DNA of 64,000 bases from Borrelia parkeri (GCF_023035815.1 NZ_CP073159.1:1-64000), one strand, 5' to 3'. Positions 30,414 to 40,949 are shown, counted from the stretch's first letter. The notes: generated from the sequence alone by a model not told the origin. Numbers and translations are program-made.

Positions 30414-30863
30414 GTGAGTATATTACTGCTTGAAAACAAAAAAGCAAGATTCAATTACTTCATTGAAGATAAAATAAACTGTGGAATCATCTTAAAAGGA
30501 ACTGAGGTTAAATCCATTAAATTAAAAAAATTTTCATTTAATGATAGCTTTGCCAGCATTAAAAAAGATGAAGTATGGCTTGAAAATTTACATATAGCAA
30601 AATATAAAGAAGGTAATATCTTCAATCACGAAGAAATAAGACGCAGAAAACTTCTTTTAACAAAAAAAGAAATACAAAAACTAAAAAAATTTAAAGAAAA
30701 AGAAGGATACACATTAGTTCCTATCTCGATTTATCTAAAGAATTCATTAATAAAAGTAGAACTTGGGGTATGTAAAGGAAAAAAATTATTTGATAAACGA
30801 GAAGTGTTAAAACAAAAAAGCATAAAAAAAGATTTGAATCGTGAGATCAAACAATATAGATAA
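30414..30863 (+). CDS. smpB: SsrA-binding protein SmpB
   Basis: Carries tmRNA to stalled ribosomes; the tmRNA gene itself lies at 46.1-46.5 kb. Family marks: NKKARFNYFIEDKINCGIILKGTEVKSI, DSFASIKKDEVWLENLHIA and the basic C-terminal tail (KGKKLFDKREVLKQK). 149 aa is normal. The start codon is GTG at 30414, two bases after the upstream stop; GGAATAGG at that stop acts as Shine-Dalgarno, so translation is likely coupled. Confidence 0.95.
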   Translation: MSILLLENKKARFNYFIEDKINCGIILKGTEVKSIKLKKFSFNDSFASIKKDEVWLENLHIAKYKEGNIFNHEEIRRRKLLLTKKEIQKLKKFKEKEGYTLVPISIYLKNSLIKVELGVCKGKKLFDKREVLKQKSIKKDLNREIKQYR

Positions 30864-31020
30864 ATTAAATACAATTATTTATAAACCATATAATATATCT
30901 TAAAGCACAAATAAAAATCACTTACTTAAAAACTACACAATAACAAAGAATTAGAAATTAAAAAAATGAAACACATTCTTGACAGGTAATGAAAAACAAA
31001 TATTTCCAAAATTCTCATAA

Positions 31021-31058
31021 ATTGAGTAATTACAATTAATATATTACAATTACTCAAT
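31021..31058 (+). terminator. hairpin terminator between smpB and p13
   Basis: ATTGAGTAATT (31021-31031) pairs with AATTACTCAAT (31048-31058) around a 16-base loop and is followed on the plus strand by TTTTTATTTT. It lies 158 bases after smpB and 20 bases before the p13 stop, so it may serve both convergent units. Confidence 0.55.
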
Positions 31059-31078
31059 TTTTATTTTGATTTTTATAA

Positions 31079-31603
31079 TTAATACCTCTTACTGAAAGAG
31101 ACTTCAAGCATTAACCTAGCATCTTCATTAAAATTCATATCAACTTCTGGTTGCAATCCTCCCAATGTTATTCCCAAATTCTCTTGAAGTTTTCTATTAT
31201 AACTAGACGCATATGTAAAAGGAAGTACAGCTTCAATAATTCGTGTTAAAACTAGAGTAGCTCCCCCTACCGCCGCTAAAGATAAAGCAAGTACTGTTGG
31301 CTTTTCCTTTTTTTCATAATGAGATTCAATTATAGAATATGTACCATAACTCAACAAACCAATACTCACAGCATCAAAACCTAAACTCAGTAATCCACCA
31401 GTAATATCGCCTTGTACTAAAGATCCTATCCCAAAACCTACAAAAAGATTCAATAAACAAGGCACTACAGCATCTTTTTTATAAGTTTCATAAAGTAACA
31501 TCTTTTCTACGTTGCCACCACTACCCACAAGCTCATCATGATTTTGGGCAAAACTAACAAAAGCACAAAAGAAAACTAACATTAAAATCAATATTTTTTT
31601 CAT
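31079..31603 (-). CDS. p13: P13 outer-membrane channel protein
   Basis: The start MKKILILMLVFFCAFVSFAQNHDELVGSGG has a clear signal peptide ending at Ala19 and matches Borrelia P13 (BB0034). P13 is a 13-kDa surface-exposed integral outer-membrane protein that forms channels; both ends are processed. Hydrophobic stretches at about 47-65, 70-90 and 105-128 are the spanning segments. A strong Shine-Dalgarno, GGGAGG (31610-31615), lies 6 bases before the ATG. The upstream region holds the 22-bp direct repeats listed separately. Paralogues are plasmid-borne in Lyme spirochaetes. Confidence 0.88.
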   Translation of the reverse strand: MKKILILMLVFFCAFVSFAQNHDELVGSGGNVEKMLLYETYKKDAVVPCLLNLFVGFGIGSLVQGDITGGLLSLGFDAVSIGLLSYGTYSIIESHYEKKEKPTVLALSLAAVGGATLVLTRIIEAVLPFTYASSYNRKLQENLGITLGGLQPEVDMNFNEDARLMLEVSFSKRY

Positions 31604-31660
31604 AAAATACCTCCCAAATATAAACTGCTCAATGTTTGCAGTATATATTGCATCATATAC

Positions 31661-31704
31661 TTCATTACATACTTATTACATGTTCATTATATACTTATTA
31701 ATTA
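31661..31704. repeat. two tandem imperfect 22-bp repeats upstream of p13
   Basis: Unit 1 is 31661-31682 and unit 2 is 31683-31704. They share TTCATTAxATACTTATTA with 18 of 22 positions identical. A partial third copy with CATCATATACTT precedes at 31651-31662. The block lies 58-101 bases upstream of the p13 start, between parC and p13. Confidence 0.6.
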
Positions 31705-31733
31705 AATTGTTCAATCTTTAATTTTGATACGAA

Positions 31734-33620
31734 TCATTTAAACTTAACTTTCTTAATAATACTGCTTGAAATTCTCTTACCCATAGAAATGCGTGATTTA
31801 ATCATAAAATCATCAATGCTAATCATTTTAACAATATCTTTACTAGTAGAAAATTCTACAAATTCTGGATTTAAAGCAAAATCTATAAATTCATCTCCAT
31901 CACTTAAAAACTCATAAACCTTGTCTGTAATAAACTTATCTATCTTAAACCTCTTAACATAATAAAAATTATCAGCTTTATTTTGATAAATTATAGAAAA
32001 TATTTGATCTTTAGAATTATTGATATCATACACTAAAACATTCACATTATTCTTATCAATAAATGTTTTATCTTCAATATTTTTTAAAACATAAGAATTT
32101 TTCTTAAATATCAATATTTTATCATAATAGCTAGCATTACCAATAAATTCACCATCAATAAGACTAGTTCCAACAAATCCTGCCTTTAAGTTCAAATAAA
32201 CCTTCATATTCTTAGTAGCTATTTCTTTAACATTTTTTGACTTAATAAGGGATATTTCCGTTTTTCTACGATAAACTTTGGAATATTTTGCAAGTAGAGT
32301 ATCAATAAAATTTATTGAAAAACCTCTAATTGATTTAATATTACTCTCTACTCTTTTTAATTCTTTACTTAAAGTTCGAATATCTTTGTTATTCTTATCA
32401 ATATCAAACATACTGATCTTCCTAATAGGAATTTTAAGTAAATTTTCAATATCATATAAAACAATCTCTCTATATAAAAAACTATCTTTATATTTTAAAA
32501 TTTCACTCAACACAATATTAACAACATCAGATTCTTTAGAAATAGTCTCAAGAATTTTATAAATCTTCTTTTCAATAAACATTTGTTCCAAAGTCTTAGA
32601 AAAGATTTTTTCAAGTATTTTATTTCTCTCCAATTCAAGTTCCATCTTTAAAACCTTTTGCAAATGCTCAGCATGAAACTTGATAATATCTGTAACAGTA
32701 TAGATAACAGGATATCTATCACTCAGTAAAAGCAAATTAACAGAAATAGAAACTTGACAATTTGTATAATGATACAATTTTTCAATAACTTCACTTGCAT
32801 AAACTCCTCTTGGAAGGGTTAATTCAATCTCCACATTTTCGGTAGTAAAATCGTTAATACTTGAGACTTTAATATAATTTTTCCGAATAGCTCTCTCAAT
32901 TGAAGCTATCAAACTCTCAGTAGTCTCTCCAAATGGTAATTCTTTTATTAAAATGGCCTTATTATCATCTGTAGGTTCAATCCTTGCACGAACCAAAACT
33001 TTTCCATTTCCATCAGCATACTCATTAACATCGACTATTCCACCAGTTGGAAAATCAGGATAAAGCTCATAAGACTCTCCAAGCAACTCACTTTTAACAG
33101 CACTTAAAATCTCATTAAAATTATGAGGAAGAATTTTAGCAGCCATGCCAACAGCTATTCCTTCACTTCCCTGAACAAGTATTACAGGAATTTTAGCAGG
33201 AAAAATTAAAGGTTCATCATTGCGACCATCATAAGAAGGTTCATAAGAGGTTATTTCCTTGCTATAAAGCACTTCAAACGCTAGAGGAGTTAATCGACAT
33301 TCAATGTAACGCGATGCAGAAGCAGGATCTCCTGTTAAAAGATTACCAAAATTTCCTTGCTTTTCAATAAATAAATCCTTATTTGCCATATTAACAAGTG
33401 CTTCATAAATTGAAGTATCACCATGGGGATGATATTTCATTGTATTTCCAACAACATTTGCAACTTTATGAAAATTGCCATCATTCATCTCAAAAAGAGA
33501 ATGTATGATTCGTCTCTGCACAGGCTTAAATCCATCAATAACACTAGCAATTGCACGATCTTTAATGACATAAGATGAATACTGTAAAAAATTATCCTTA
33601 AGTAATGTTTTAATATCCAT
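31734..33620 (-). CDS. parC: topoisomerase IV subunit A
   Basis: DNA-cleaving subunit of the decatenase. The catalytic Tyr105 lies in ASASRYIECRLT. VIDGFKPVQRRI at about 28-39 and the quinolone-region segment YHPHGDTSIYEAL follow the GyrA/ParC plan. At 628 aa it is shorter than E. coli ParC (752) because the C-terminal propeller is reduced, as in other Borrelia. It overlaps parE by one base (stop/start), so the subunits are translationally coupled. Confidence 0.94.
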   Translation of the reverse strand: MDIKTLLKDNFLQYSSYVIKDRAIASVIDGFKPVQRRIIHSLFEMNDGNFHKVANVVGNTMKYHPHGDTSIYEALVNMANKDLFIEKQGNFGNLLTGDPASASRYIECRLTPLAFEVLYSKEITSYEPSYDGRNDEPLIFPAKIPVILVQGSEGIAVGMAAKILPHNFNEILSAVKSELLGESYELYPDFPTGGIVDVNEYADGNGKVLVRARIEPTDDNKAILIKELPFGETTESLIASIERAIRKNYIKVSSINDFTTENVEIELTLPRGVYASEVIEKLYHYTNCQVSISVNLLLLSDRYPVIYTVTDIIKFHAEHLQKVLKMELELERNKILEKIFSKTLEQMFIEKKIYKILETISKESDVVNIVLSEILKYKDSFLYREIVLYDIENLLKIPIRKISMFDIDKNNKDIRTLSKELKRVESNIKSIRGFSINFIDTLLAKYSKVYRRKTEISLIKSKNVKEIATKNMKVYLNLKAGFVGTSLIDGEFIGNASYYDKILIFKKNSYVLKNIEDKTFIDKNNVNVLVYDINNSKDQIFSIIYQNKADNFYYVKRFKIDKFITDKVYEFLSDGDEFIDFALNPEFVEFSTSKDIVKMISIDDFMIKSRISMGKRISSSIIKKVKFK

Positions 33621-35416
33621 TAAATTAAATTCTCCATAATAAAGTTTCGCCTCTCAGGAGTATTTGGTCCCATATAAAACCCTAAGTGCTCTTTTATTTC
33701 TTTAATATTGACAAGATCTACTTTTGTAAGTCTAATATTAGAAACATCAATAAAACTCCTAAACTCACTTGGAGAAATTTCTCCAAGTCCTTTAAATCTT
33801 GTAACTTCAGGATTCTTAAGTTCACGAATAGCTTTTTGCTTCTCTTCTTCAAAATAACAGTAAATAGTGGAACTTTTATTCCTTACTCTAAAGAGTGGTG
33901 TCTCTAAAATATACATATGTCCATTCAAAACTAAATCTTCAAAATAAGTCAAGAAAAATGTTAAAAGCAAATTTCTAATATGAAAACCATCAAAATCTGC
34001 ATCTGTAGCAATGACTATTTTATTATATCTCAAATTTTCAATTGATTCTTCAATACCAAGAGCCACCATCATATTATACAGTTCTTCATTTTTATATATT
34101 TCAGACTTATTTTTTTCAAACATGTTTTGTGGCTTTCCACGAAGAGAAAATATAGCCTGCGTATATACATCTCTACAAGATACCATTGACCCCGTTGCAG
34201 AATCTCCTTCTGTCAAGAAGATCATAGTCGAATCAGAATGCATACTCTTTTCATTAAAATGAAATTTACAATCTTTAAGTTTAGGAATTTTAAAAGATAT
34301 TTTCTTTGCTCTCTCTTTTGCCTCTTTGCGTACACTACTTAATTCTTTTCTAAGACGCTCATTATCAACAACTTTGTTTTCAATTACCTTTGCAAGGGTC
34401 TTATCCTTATAAAGGATTTCCAAAATTATCCTTTGTACTTCTTTAGCAACACTGCTTCTAGTTTCAATATTACCAAGCTTATTTTTAGTCTGACTTTCAA
34501 ATATTGGGTCTTTTATCTTAACTGAAAGCGTAGCTATAAGTCCTTCTCTAATATCAGTAGATGAATATGTTTTTTTTAGAAAATCATTAATGGCTCTAGC
34601 AAAACCTTCTCTAAACCCTGTCTGATGGGTACCTCCATCACTAGTATATTGTCCATTCACAAATGAAAAATATGTCTCGCCATAATTATTTGTATGAGAG
34701 AAGGCAAATTCTAAAGTCTTACTAGAATAATAAACAAAATCATAAAGTAAATCTTCACCTTTAATCTCAGCATTTATAAAATCGAGAAGTCCATTATCAG
34801 ATTGAAAAATCTGATCATTATAATTAATTTTTAAACCTTTATTTAAACAAGCATAATGAAAGAATCTTCTCCGTAAAAAATCTTCACTATATTTATATTT
34901 ACCAAAAATCTCTGTATCAGCTAAAAATTCAATATAAGTGCCATTTTGTTCATTCGACTTGCCTTCTGTAGTATTAATTAAATTCCCTTTTGAAAAAATT
35001 GCCTCAAAGAAATTTCCGTCTCTTATTGACCTTACTAAAAACTTTGAGCTTAAAGCATTAACCGCTTTAGTTCCAACTCCATTAAGTCCTACAGAAAATT
35101 GGAAAACATCATCATTATACTTAGCACCAGTATTAATAACAGAAACACTCTCTACAACTTTTCCAAGAGGAATTCCACGACCATAATCTCTTACACTAAT
35201 GATATTGTTTTCTTTTTTTATCAAAATTTCTTTGCCATGTCCCATAATAAATTCATCAATTGAATTATCAATAATCTCTTTAACTAAAATGTAAATACCA
35301 TCATCAATATTAGAACCATCTCCTAATCTCCCAATATACATTCCAGACCGCAACCTAATATGCTCAAGGGAAGATAAGGTAACAATCTTACTCTCATCAT
35401 AACTATTTGTCTTCAT
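33620..35416 (-). CDS. parE: topoisomerase IV subunit B
   Basis: ATPase subunit of topoisomerase IV. The GHKL fold shows IDNSIDEF, DYGRGIPLG and VGLNGVGTKAVNALS. The TOPRIM part shows LTEGDSATGS and the metal-binding ATDADFDGFHI. The C-terminal FKGLGEISPSEF is typical. 598 aa. Upstream plsC's end overlaps its start by 14 bases. B. burgdorferi ParE has been shown to be a 5'-exonuclease-like or telomere-interacting subject of study, but only the topoisomerase role is claimed here. Confidence 0.95.
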   Translation of the reverse strand: MKTNSYDESKIVTLSSLEHIRLRSGMYIGRLGDGSNIDDGIYILVKEIIDNSIDEFIMGHGKEILIKKENNIISVRDYGRGIPLGKVVESVSVINTGAKYNDDVFQFSVGLNGVGTKAVNALSSKFLVRSIRDGNFFEAIFSKGNLINTTEGKSNEQNGTYIEFLADTEIFGKYKYSEDFLRRRFFHYACLNKGLKINYNDQIFQSDNGLLDFINAEIKGEDLLYDFVYYSSKTLEFAFSHTNNYGETYFSFVNGQYTSDGGTHQTGFREGFARAINDFLKKTYSSTDIREGLIATLSVKIKDPIFESQTKNKLGNIETRSSVAKEVQRIILEILYKDKTLAKVIENKVVDNERLRKELSSVRKEAKERAKKISFKIPKLKDCKFHFNEKSMHSDSTMIFLTEGDSATGSMVSCRDVYTQAIFSLRGKPQNMFEKNKSEIYKNEELYNMMVALGIEESIENLRYNKIVIATDADFDGFHIRNLLLTFFLTYFEDLVLNGHMYILETPLFRVRNKSSTIYCYFEEEKQKAIRELKNPEVTRFKGLGEISPSEFRSFIDVSNIRLTKVDLVNIKEIKEHLGFYMGPNTPERRNFIMENLI

Positions 35417-36176
35417 TTAAATTCCTATCAACATTATATTGAATTTTCATCTTTTCTAATTTTTTAATTATCTTATCTCTAACAATAATATGAAGTTGCG
35501 CCTTATCATCATCTGTCAAATTAGAAACATCTATTAAAGAATGAACATGTACATATATGGATAATCCTGAATTCAATATCAAATTTTTAACAAAAACCTT
35601 ATGTGTATTAAACAAAGTCACAGGAATAATTGGAGAATTTGTTCTTAAAGCCAGATTAACAGAACCTCTTTTAAAATCTCTTGTCCTACCACCTCGATTT
35701 CTAGTCCCTTCAGGAAAAATTCCAATAGCTCCACCTTCTTGAATAACTTTAGCTGCTTTCCTTTGAGTAATAGCAGAAGATTTTATACTATTCCTATTTA
35801 TAAAAATAGATCCCATAGAAATTAATAGAAAATTAATTAACGGAATTTTTAAAAGAGATTTTTTAGCAACTATCACAAAAGGTTTCATAAAAACATAAAT
35901 TAAAAAAAGTGGATCCATTGAAGCAACATGATTTGCCATAATGACTACACCATCTTCAGGTAAAGAACAATCATCATCCTTTGTAACAATAACTTTAATT
36001 CCAGCAAACCACAAACTGATCTTAATAGCAAATCTAACTAACATAAAACTAAATTTTATAAAATAATTTTCAAACCTAAAAATCTTAAAAATTAAAAATA
36101 CTGGAAATAAAACAGTAAAAACCAAAATAAAGAAAAAAAAATTAATATAAGTAATAATACTCCTTAATATTTTCAT
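35403..36176 (-). CDS. plsC: 1-acyl-sn-glycerol-3-phosphate acyltransferase
   Basis: Adds the second acyl chain in phosphatidic acid synthesis at the inner membrane. The catalytic NHVASMD (His83, Asp88) and the substrate-binding FPEGTRNRGG (about 154-163) are both present. Two hydrophobic segments cover about residues 10-30 and 45-63. Length (257 aa) fits the family. Its 3' end overlaps the parE start by 14 bases, and its start lies six bases after the upstream lipoprotein stop. Confidence 0.92.
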   Translation of the reverse strand: MKILRSIITYINFFFFILVFTVLFPVFLIFKIFRFENYFIKFSFMLVRFAIKISLWFAGIKVIVTKDDDCSLPEDGVVIMANHVASMDPLFLIYVFMKPFVIVAKKSLLKIPLINFLLISMGSIFINRNSIKSSAITQRKAAKVIQEGGAIGIFPEGTRNRGGRTRDFKRGSVNLALRTNSPIIPVTLFNTHKVFVKNLILNSGLSIYVHVHSLIDVSNLTDDDKAQLHIIVRDKIIKKLEKMKIQYNVDRNLNEDK

Positions 36177-36181
36177 AAAAT

Positions 36182-37633
36182 TTAACCTAATTTTTCTATC
36201 CTTTCAAGTTTTAATTTCTGCCCCTTCACCAAACTTACTTCATCTTTTAAAATTTTAATAGGATTAAGGAGAATTGTAGAAAACTTTTGTTTCTGAACTA
36301 TTCTCTCGCTATACTCAATAATAAAAGCTTCACTTATCTTATTTTCATCCATGCTAATTTCATACTCAAGCACTAAATCATTATTTAGACTAAAAACATT
36401 AAAAATTCCATAATAAATGTTATCCCCAACAATATAAGTAAGATTAGGATAAGAAAAATCATAAATGATATCCTTACACACATAATTACCATTTGGAATA
36501 AACAAAGAATCCTTATCATCCTCAACTAAAACAGAATCATTAAATCGTTTAAAAATACCTGAGAATCCATATTTATCATAAGCATCTGTTCCAGTATCAA
36601 TTTTTATCTCAATATTATCAATATCAATAATTTTAATCCAAAAATTATATACTATTAAATCTGAAAAAATAGACTTGGTACTGATATTAAGAGTATTATA
36701 AGCAGGTCTTGAGATATACTCAATGTGTGCAATTTCTTGAGAATTGTTTTTAAAAATACTAATTTCATTAAGATGCCTATTGAATGATAAAAATAAAGCA
36801 TCCTCAAAATTTGATTTCCTTAAACGTTGATGTGCATTACTATCATACCAAACACCATATAAAAATTTATAAACTTCTTCTTTGGGTAAATTTTTGAAAG
36901 TTTTATATACATCATTATCTATCCGCCTGACTTTCTCACTAGCAGATAAAGGATAATATTTACCTTGCAATTGAGAATACTCATACTTTTCTATTTTACT
37001 TACTATCATATCCTCACCCTGCTTCTCATACCTTTCCAAAGAAATAGAATAACTCTCCCTTGACTTTTTATCATCATAAGCTGAAGATCTATCATACTTA
37101 TTTATAATAATACTTCCATTCACCTTATCAAAAAATATAGGTCTATACGAGGCGACATCATTAGCAACTGCTCTTTGAAAGATATACAAAACAGAATCTT
37201 CATCTAAAAAACCTTGAATTACTATATCAAAATTATAATCACCAGTAATATCTTCAAGATACATATTGTAAGAATTTTTAGAATCAATATTTACTTGGGT
37301 TTTAAAAAGAACGACTGCTTCATGACTCTTTGGATCAAAACCAATAATAAATAAATAAGTTTTAAGATCTGCAAAATTCTGTGCTAAAACCACTTGTTCA
37401 AAATAAACATCTAAATTTAAATTTTCCTGATGAACTGACAAAATTTTGTAACCCTTAAGGTCAATCAAAGAACCAAAGACATCTTCTCCAGTATCTCCAC
37501 TTAAATCTGTATCAGAATAACTTATTTCACTAATTTTTTTCATCTCTTTATTAAAAACAATAAAATCTTTACTGCCTTTAACACAAGAGAACAAAGTTAC
37601 AAAAAGAAATATAATCCATTTTTTAAAACACAT
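36182..37633 (-). CDS. Borrelia lipoprotein of unknown function
   Basis: Begins [23 protein letters not shown] with lipobox LFSC (Cys17), so a lipid anchor is predicted. The 466-residue mature part is rich in beta segments and aromatic residues ([59 protein letters not shown]), suggesting a secreted beta-rich domain, perhaps repeated. No enzyme motif is recognised. No clear Shine-Dalgarno precedes the ATG. It precedes plsC by six bases and follows the PpiD-like gene by 49 bases. Confidence 0.7.
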   Translation of the reverse strand: MCFKKWIIFLFVTLFSCVKGSKDFIVFNKEMKKISEISYSDTDLSGDTGEDVFGSLIDLKGYKILSVHQENLNLDVYFEQVVLAQNFADLKTYLFIIGFDPKSHEAVVLFKTQVNIDSKNSYNMYLEDITGDYNFDIVIQGFLDEDSVLYIFQRAVANDVASYRPIFFDKVNGSIIINKYDRSSAYDDKKSRESYSISLERYEKQGEDMIVSKIEKYEYSQLQGKYYPLSASEKVRRIDNDVYKTFKNLPKEEVYKFLYGVWYDSNAHQRLRKSNFEDALFLSFNRHLNEISIFKNNSQEIAHIEYISRPAYNTLNISTKSIFSDLIVYNFWIKIIDIDNIEIKIDTGTDAYDKYGFSGIFKRFNDSVLVEDDKDSLFIPNGNYVCKDIIYDFSYPNLTYIVGDNIYYGIFNVFSLNNDLVLEYEISMDENKISEAFIIEYSERIVQKQKFSTILLNPIKILKDEVSLVKGQKLKLERIEKLG

Positions 37634-37682
37634 ATCACATGATTTTTATCTATACCAACAACAACTTAAATTTCTAAACATA

Positions 37683-39191
37683 CTAATTGCTGGTCTTTAA
37701 ACTAAAATCCTGTAAAGAAAAGAATGCTTCATTAAAATTTTCCTTAAAATTATTTTTATTCAAAATATAATCCAACACCAACTTATTATTTGCCTGATAA
37801 AGGATATCAAGCATACGATCTTCTTTAATTAAATTATCAGAATTAACCGAATCATTAACACTTGAACTGAAAGAAAATAAATAAACTCGCTGATCTGCTA
37901 AAAAGGGCTTAGACCACTGACCTTCTTTCAAATCAAAGATGACATCATAAAAATCTTTACTATTACTGAAAACTGATAGTTCCCGTAAAGTACTAGGATA
38001 AATATTCATATTATACGCAAGATTAACAACATCTTCTTTCAATACCAAATTATGTTTTTTAAAAACTTGTTGCGGTCCATCAAAATTAACTTCATTCAGA
38101 ATATCATTAAGCTTTTTTTCAAGAAAAGTCTCAATAACACTAGGTTCATAAGTTTCTATATAGTTTCTAACAGAACTAATATCATGCTCTGAATTTTTAT
38201 CAAAATCACCAATATTGCTCAATGCTTTATATATATCATATCCATCTCCATTTTTAGATTTAATAGGACTAGTAAATTCATTCATCTTCAAAGAAAAAAT
38301 TGCAGCAAGATCTTCCTTTTTCTCAAGGACAAGATCCAAATCAAAATAATACTTCTTAGAAGATGCAATACCTTTAAAATTAGTAACATCTTCGGAATAA
38401 ATTTTAGCAACTTCTTCAAAAGGCATACCTTTAGACAATTTCTCATAAGCACCACCAGCATCGCTTAAATTTTTAAAACGAATAGAAACAATATCTAAAC
38501 TCTTAAATAATTTTTGATTCTGATCAGCATAAAAGATCACCTCATCTTTTGGAAAATCCTGGTATGAGAGTGAAACATATACAATATTGCGTCTAATTTC
38601 ATTCATACTTTTAATAGCATTCAGAAGAGAATCTGGCAATATGAAGCTACTGCTTAACAAAACCTGTATGTTTGAAGAGAGTAAATTGTCTACTGCTTCA
38701 TTATGAATTTTAAACTTCTGATAATCAGAAACTTTATTATATCTCTTGGGACTAAAATTACCACTAGAGTCTAAGTACATAGGAGAATTCATTAAATTCT
38801 TATTCAAAATATTTTTTGAAACATAGAAACTATTAGTCTTTGCCAAATCAACAAAGGCAATATCTTCAATGTATTTCATAAAAGCCAAGTTCCAAATAAA
38901 ATACTCTATATCAAGACTATTATTTTTTTTCAATTTAGAATAAAAATTTGAGTAAGATTTAACATATTGAGCAAATTTGTTGTCTTTTTCATAATAAACT
39001 GGTTGTCCTTTATAAGATCCAAATTTTAAACTAGATGAATCAGTAGTATCAAATAAACCTGGCATTAAGGGGGCAATAATAAATCCAAACACAATTAAGA
39101 TAAGTGCTAAAAGCCCCCATATCCCAACTTTTTTATCATTAAAATCAACTTTGAATATAACTTCTTTTGCTTGATTTACTCTCTTACGCAT
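37683..39191 (-). CDS. PpiD/SurA-like membrane-anchored peptidyl-prolyl isomerase
   Basis: One N-terminal inner-membrane helix (about residues 24-47: IWGLLALILIVFGFIIAPLMPG) leads to a SurA_N-like helical region and a parvulin-type segment at about 230-325 (SIRFKNLSDAGGAYEKLSKGMPFEEVAKIYSED, then FSLKMNEFTSPIKSKNGDGYDIYKAL). This is the PpiD layout: a periplasmic chaperone that meets proteins leaving the Sec channel. Whether the isomerase site is active is unclear. AAAGG precedes the ATG. It heads the run leading to the lipoprotein, plsC and topoisomerase IV. Confidence 0.75.
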   Translation of the reverse strand: MRKRVNQAKEVIFKVDFNDKKVGIWGLLALILIVFGFIIAPLMPGLFDTTDSSSLKFGSYKGQPVYYEKDNKFAQYVKSYSNFYSKLKKNNSLDIEYFIWNLAFMKYIEDIAFVDLAKTNSFYVSKNILNKNLMNSPMYLDSSGNFSPKRYNKVSDYQKFKIHNEAVDNLLSSNIQVLLSSSFILPDSLLNAIKSMNEIRRNIVYVSLSYQDFPKDEVIFYADQNQKLFKSLDIVSIRFKNLSDAGGAYEKLSKGMPFEEVAKIYSEDVTNFKGIASSKKYYFDLDLVLEKKEDLAAIFSLKMNEFTSPIKSKNGDGYDIYKALSNIGDFDKNSEHDISSVRNYIETYEPSVIETFLEKKLNDILNEVNFDGPQQVFKKHNLVLKEDVVNLAYNMNIYPSTLRELSVFSNSKDFYDVIFDLKEGQWSKPFLADQRVYLFSFSSSVNDSVNSDNLIKEDRMLDILYQANNKLVLDYILNKNNFKENFNEAFFSLQDFSLKTSN

Positions 39192-39374
39192 AAAAACAAC
39201 CTTTATAATTTAAATAAAATAACATTTTAGATATTAAAATAGCATAATTAACATATTATTTCAATTAAAATATTTATATCAAAAAGCATTTTTGGTATCA
39301 TAAATGTACATAAAATGTTTTTGGGAATTTAAAAGATCCCTACAACTTAATAATGAAAAATATGATAGAAGACA

Positions 39375-40220
39375 ATGTGTATGAATAATGAATTTAATAT
39401 CAAAATAAATCAAGAAGAGTTTAATAGGCTTACCAAAATAATTTATAATAACTTCGGTATTAATCTTAACGATAAAAAAAAATTGTTAATTGAAAGTCGA
39501 TTATCATCAACAATCAGAGCAAAAAATTTGAGCAATTTTACAGAATACATCAATTACTTAGAAAAACAAAACAATCAAATATCTTTAATAGAACTAGTGG
39601 ATAAAATATCAACAAATCACACTTATTTTTTTAGAGAACCTAACCATTTTGAATTTCTTGAGAAGAAATTGTTACCCAAAATGCTTACGCAAATGGCTCA
39701 ATCAAGAGAAGAAGAAATTAGAATATGGTCAGCTGGATGCTCAAGTGGAGAAGAACCATACACAATTGCAATGATATTAAATGAATACATAAACAACAAC
39801 AAAATTCACTGCAAAGCAAAAATATTAGCAACAGATATTTCCATTACTGTTCTTAATGAAGCTAAAATGGGAATTTATTCTGAAGATCGGGTAAAGGCTC
39901 TCCCCAATCATCTAAAAATCAAATATTTAAATAAGCTTACAAATGACAAATTCGAAGTCAAAGACATACTAAAAAAAATGATTCTATTTAAAAAATTGAA
40001 TCTAATGAATGAAATTTTCCCATTCAAGAAAAAATTTGATTTAATCTTTTGCAGAAATGTAATGATTTATTTTGATGAAAAAACTAGAAATAAACTTGCT
40101 GAAAAATTCACTCAACATTTAAAAGATGACTCTTATTTACTCATTGGTCATTCAGAAGCAATTAGAGACAGTAAAAATTTAGAATACATCATGCCAGCAA
40201 CATATAAAAAAATCAACTGA
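39375..40220 (+). CDS. cheR: chemotaxis protein methyltransferase CheR
   Basis: Methylates glutamates of chemoreceptors using S-adenosylmethionine. The N-terminal helical CheR_N domain (about 10-85) ends with STNHTYFFREPNHF. The SAM site IWSAGCSSGEEPYTIAM is at 117-133, and FCRNVMIYFDE lies near 217-227. Length 281 aa is typical. ATG at 39375 is used; a second ATG two codons later is equally possible. It stands alone on the plus strand between minus-strand genes, so it has its own promoter in the preceding 183 bases. Confidence 0.95.
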   Translation: MCMNNEFNIKINQEEFNRLTKIIYNNFGINLNDKKKLLIESRLSSTIRAKNLSNFTEYINYLEKQNNQISLIELVDKISTNHTYFFREPNHFEFLEKKLLPKMLTQMAQSREEEIRIWSAGCSSGEEPYTIAMILNEYINNNKIHCKAKILATDISITVLNEAKMGIYSEDRVKALPNHLKIKYLNKLTNDKFEVKDILKKMILFKKLNLMNEIFPFKKKFDLIFCRNVMIYFDEKTRNKLAEKFTQHLKDDSYLLIGHSEAIRDSKNLEYIMPATYKKIN

Positions 40221-40222
40221 AT

Positions 40223-40243
40223 AAAACAAGTGAAAATTGTTTT
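40223..40243. terminator. hairpin between convergent cheR and phoU
   Basis: AAAACAA (40223-40229) pairs with TTGTTTT (40237-40243) around a 7-base loop. A short T-run continues on both strands, so it could end both transcripts. The stem has few GC pairs. Confidence 0.45.
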
Positions 40244-40266
40244 TTCATAACTTACATCATATTTCT

Positions 40267-40938
40267 TTAAGTCAGATTTACTTTTTCTCCCACTTTAACA
40301 AAATAAAGTAACTCACCTATCGTTGCAACATGATCCCCTACTCTTTCTAAAAAACTATTTAAAAATAATATATTTAAAAGATAATCTAAATTCTCTGGAT
40401 TATTTTTCATCGCATCAATTACAATTGTTTTTTGCTTTGAAAATAATTTATCTATAATATTATCATACTTTACTATTTTAAGTATTTTAACAAAATCTCC
40501 ATCAAAATACGCATCAAAAATATTTGCAAGCATATCTTTTGCTGTGTCTGCCATCTCCCTTAAAGGCTTTTGATAAATGTCAACCGAAGAAAAATCACCT
40601 ACATTAGATTCTAAAAGAAGTACAACCTTTACAATTTTAGTAGAATGATCCGCAATACGCTCAAGAGAACTGATTATTTTAATAATTGCCAAAATCTCTC
40701 TAAGTTCAGTAGCGACAGGATGTTCAGTAGCAATTATTCGCCCACATAAATCCTCAATATCATATTGATAATCATCTATCATTTTCTCATCCTCATTGAT
40801 AATCTTTTTAGCCAAATTTTTATCTCTAGATTCCAAAGCTATTAACGAGTTTTCTATGATTTTAAGAACACACTCCTTCATATCCCAAAGATAATCTTTA
40901 ATAACTTCCAGTTGTTTAGTAAGTCTACGTCTAATCAT
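40267..40938 (-). CDS. phoU: phosphate transport regulator PhoU
   Basis: Two repeated three-helix bundles with the PhoU metal-cluster motifs: EDEKMIDDYQYDIED in the first half and SLERIADHSTKI, then FLERVGDHVATIGE in the second. PhoU dampens phosphate uptake by contacting the Pst transporter and a sensor kinase. No pst genes are nearby. 223 aa is normal. It starts 11 bases after the upstream envelope-protein stop. Confidence 0.92.
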   Translation of the reverse strand: MIRRRLTKQLEVIKDYLWDMKECVLKIIENSLIALESRDKNLAKKIINEDEKMIDDYQYDIEDLCGRIIATEHPVATELREILAIIKIISSLERIADHSTKIVKVVLLLESNVGDFSSVDIYQKPLREMADTAKDMLANIFDAYFDGDFVKILKIVKYDNIIDKLFSKQKTIVIDAMKNNPENLDYLLNILFLNSFLERVGDHVATIGELLYFVKVGEKVNLT

Positions 40939-40949
40939 ACCAAATTCTC

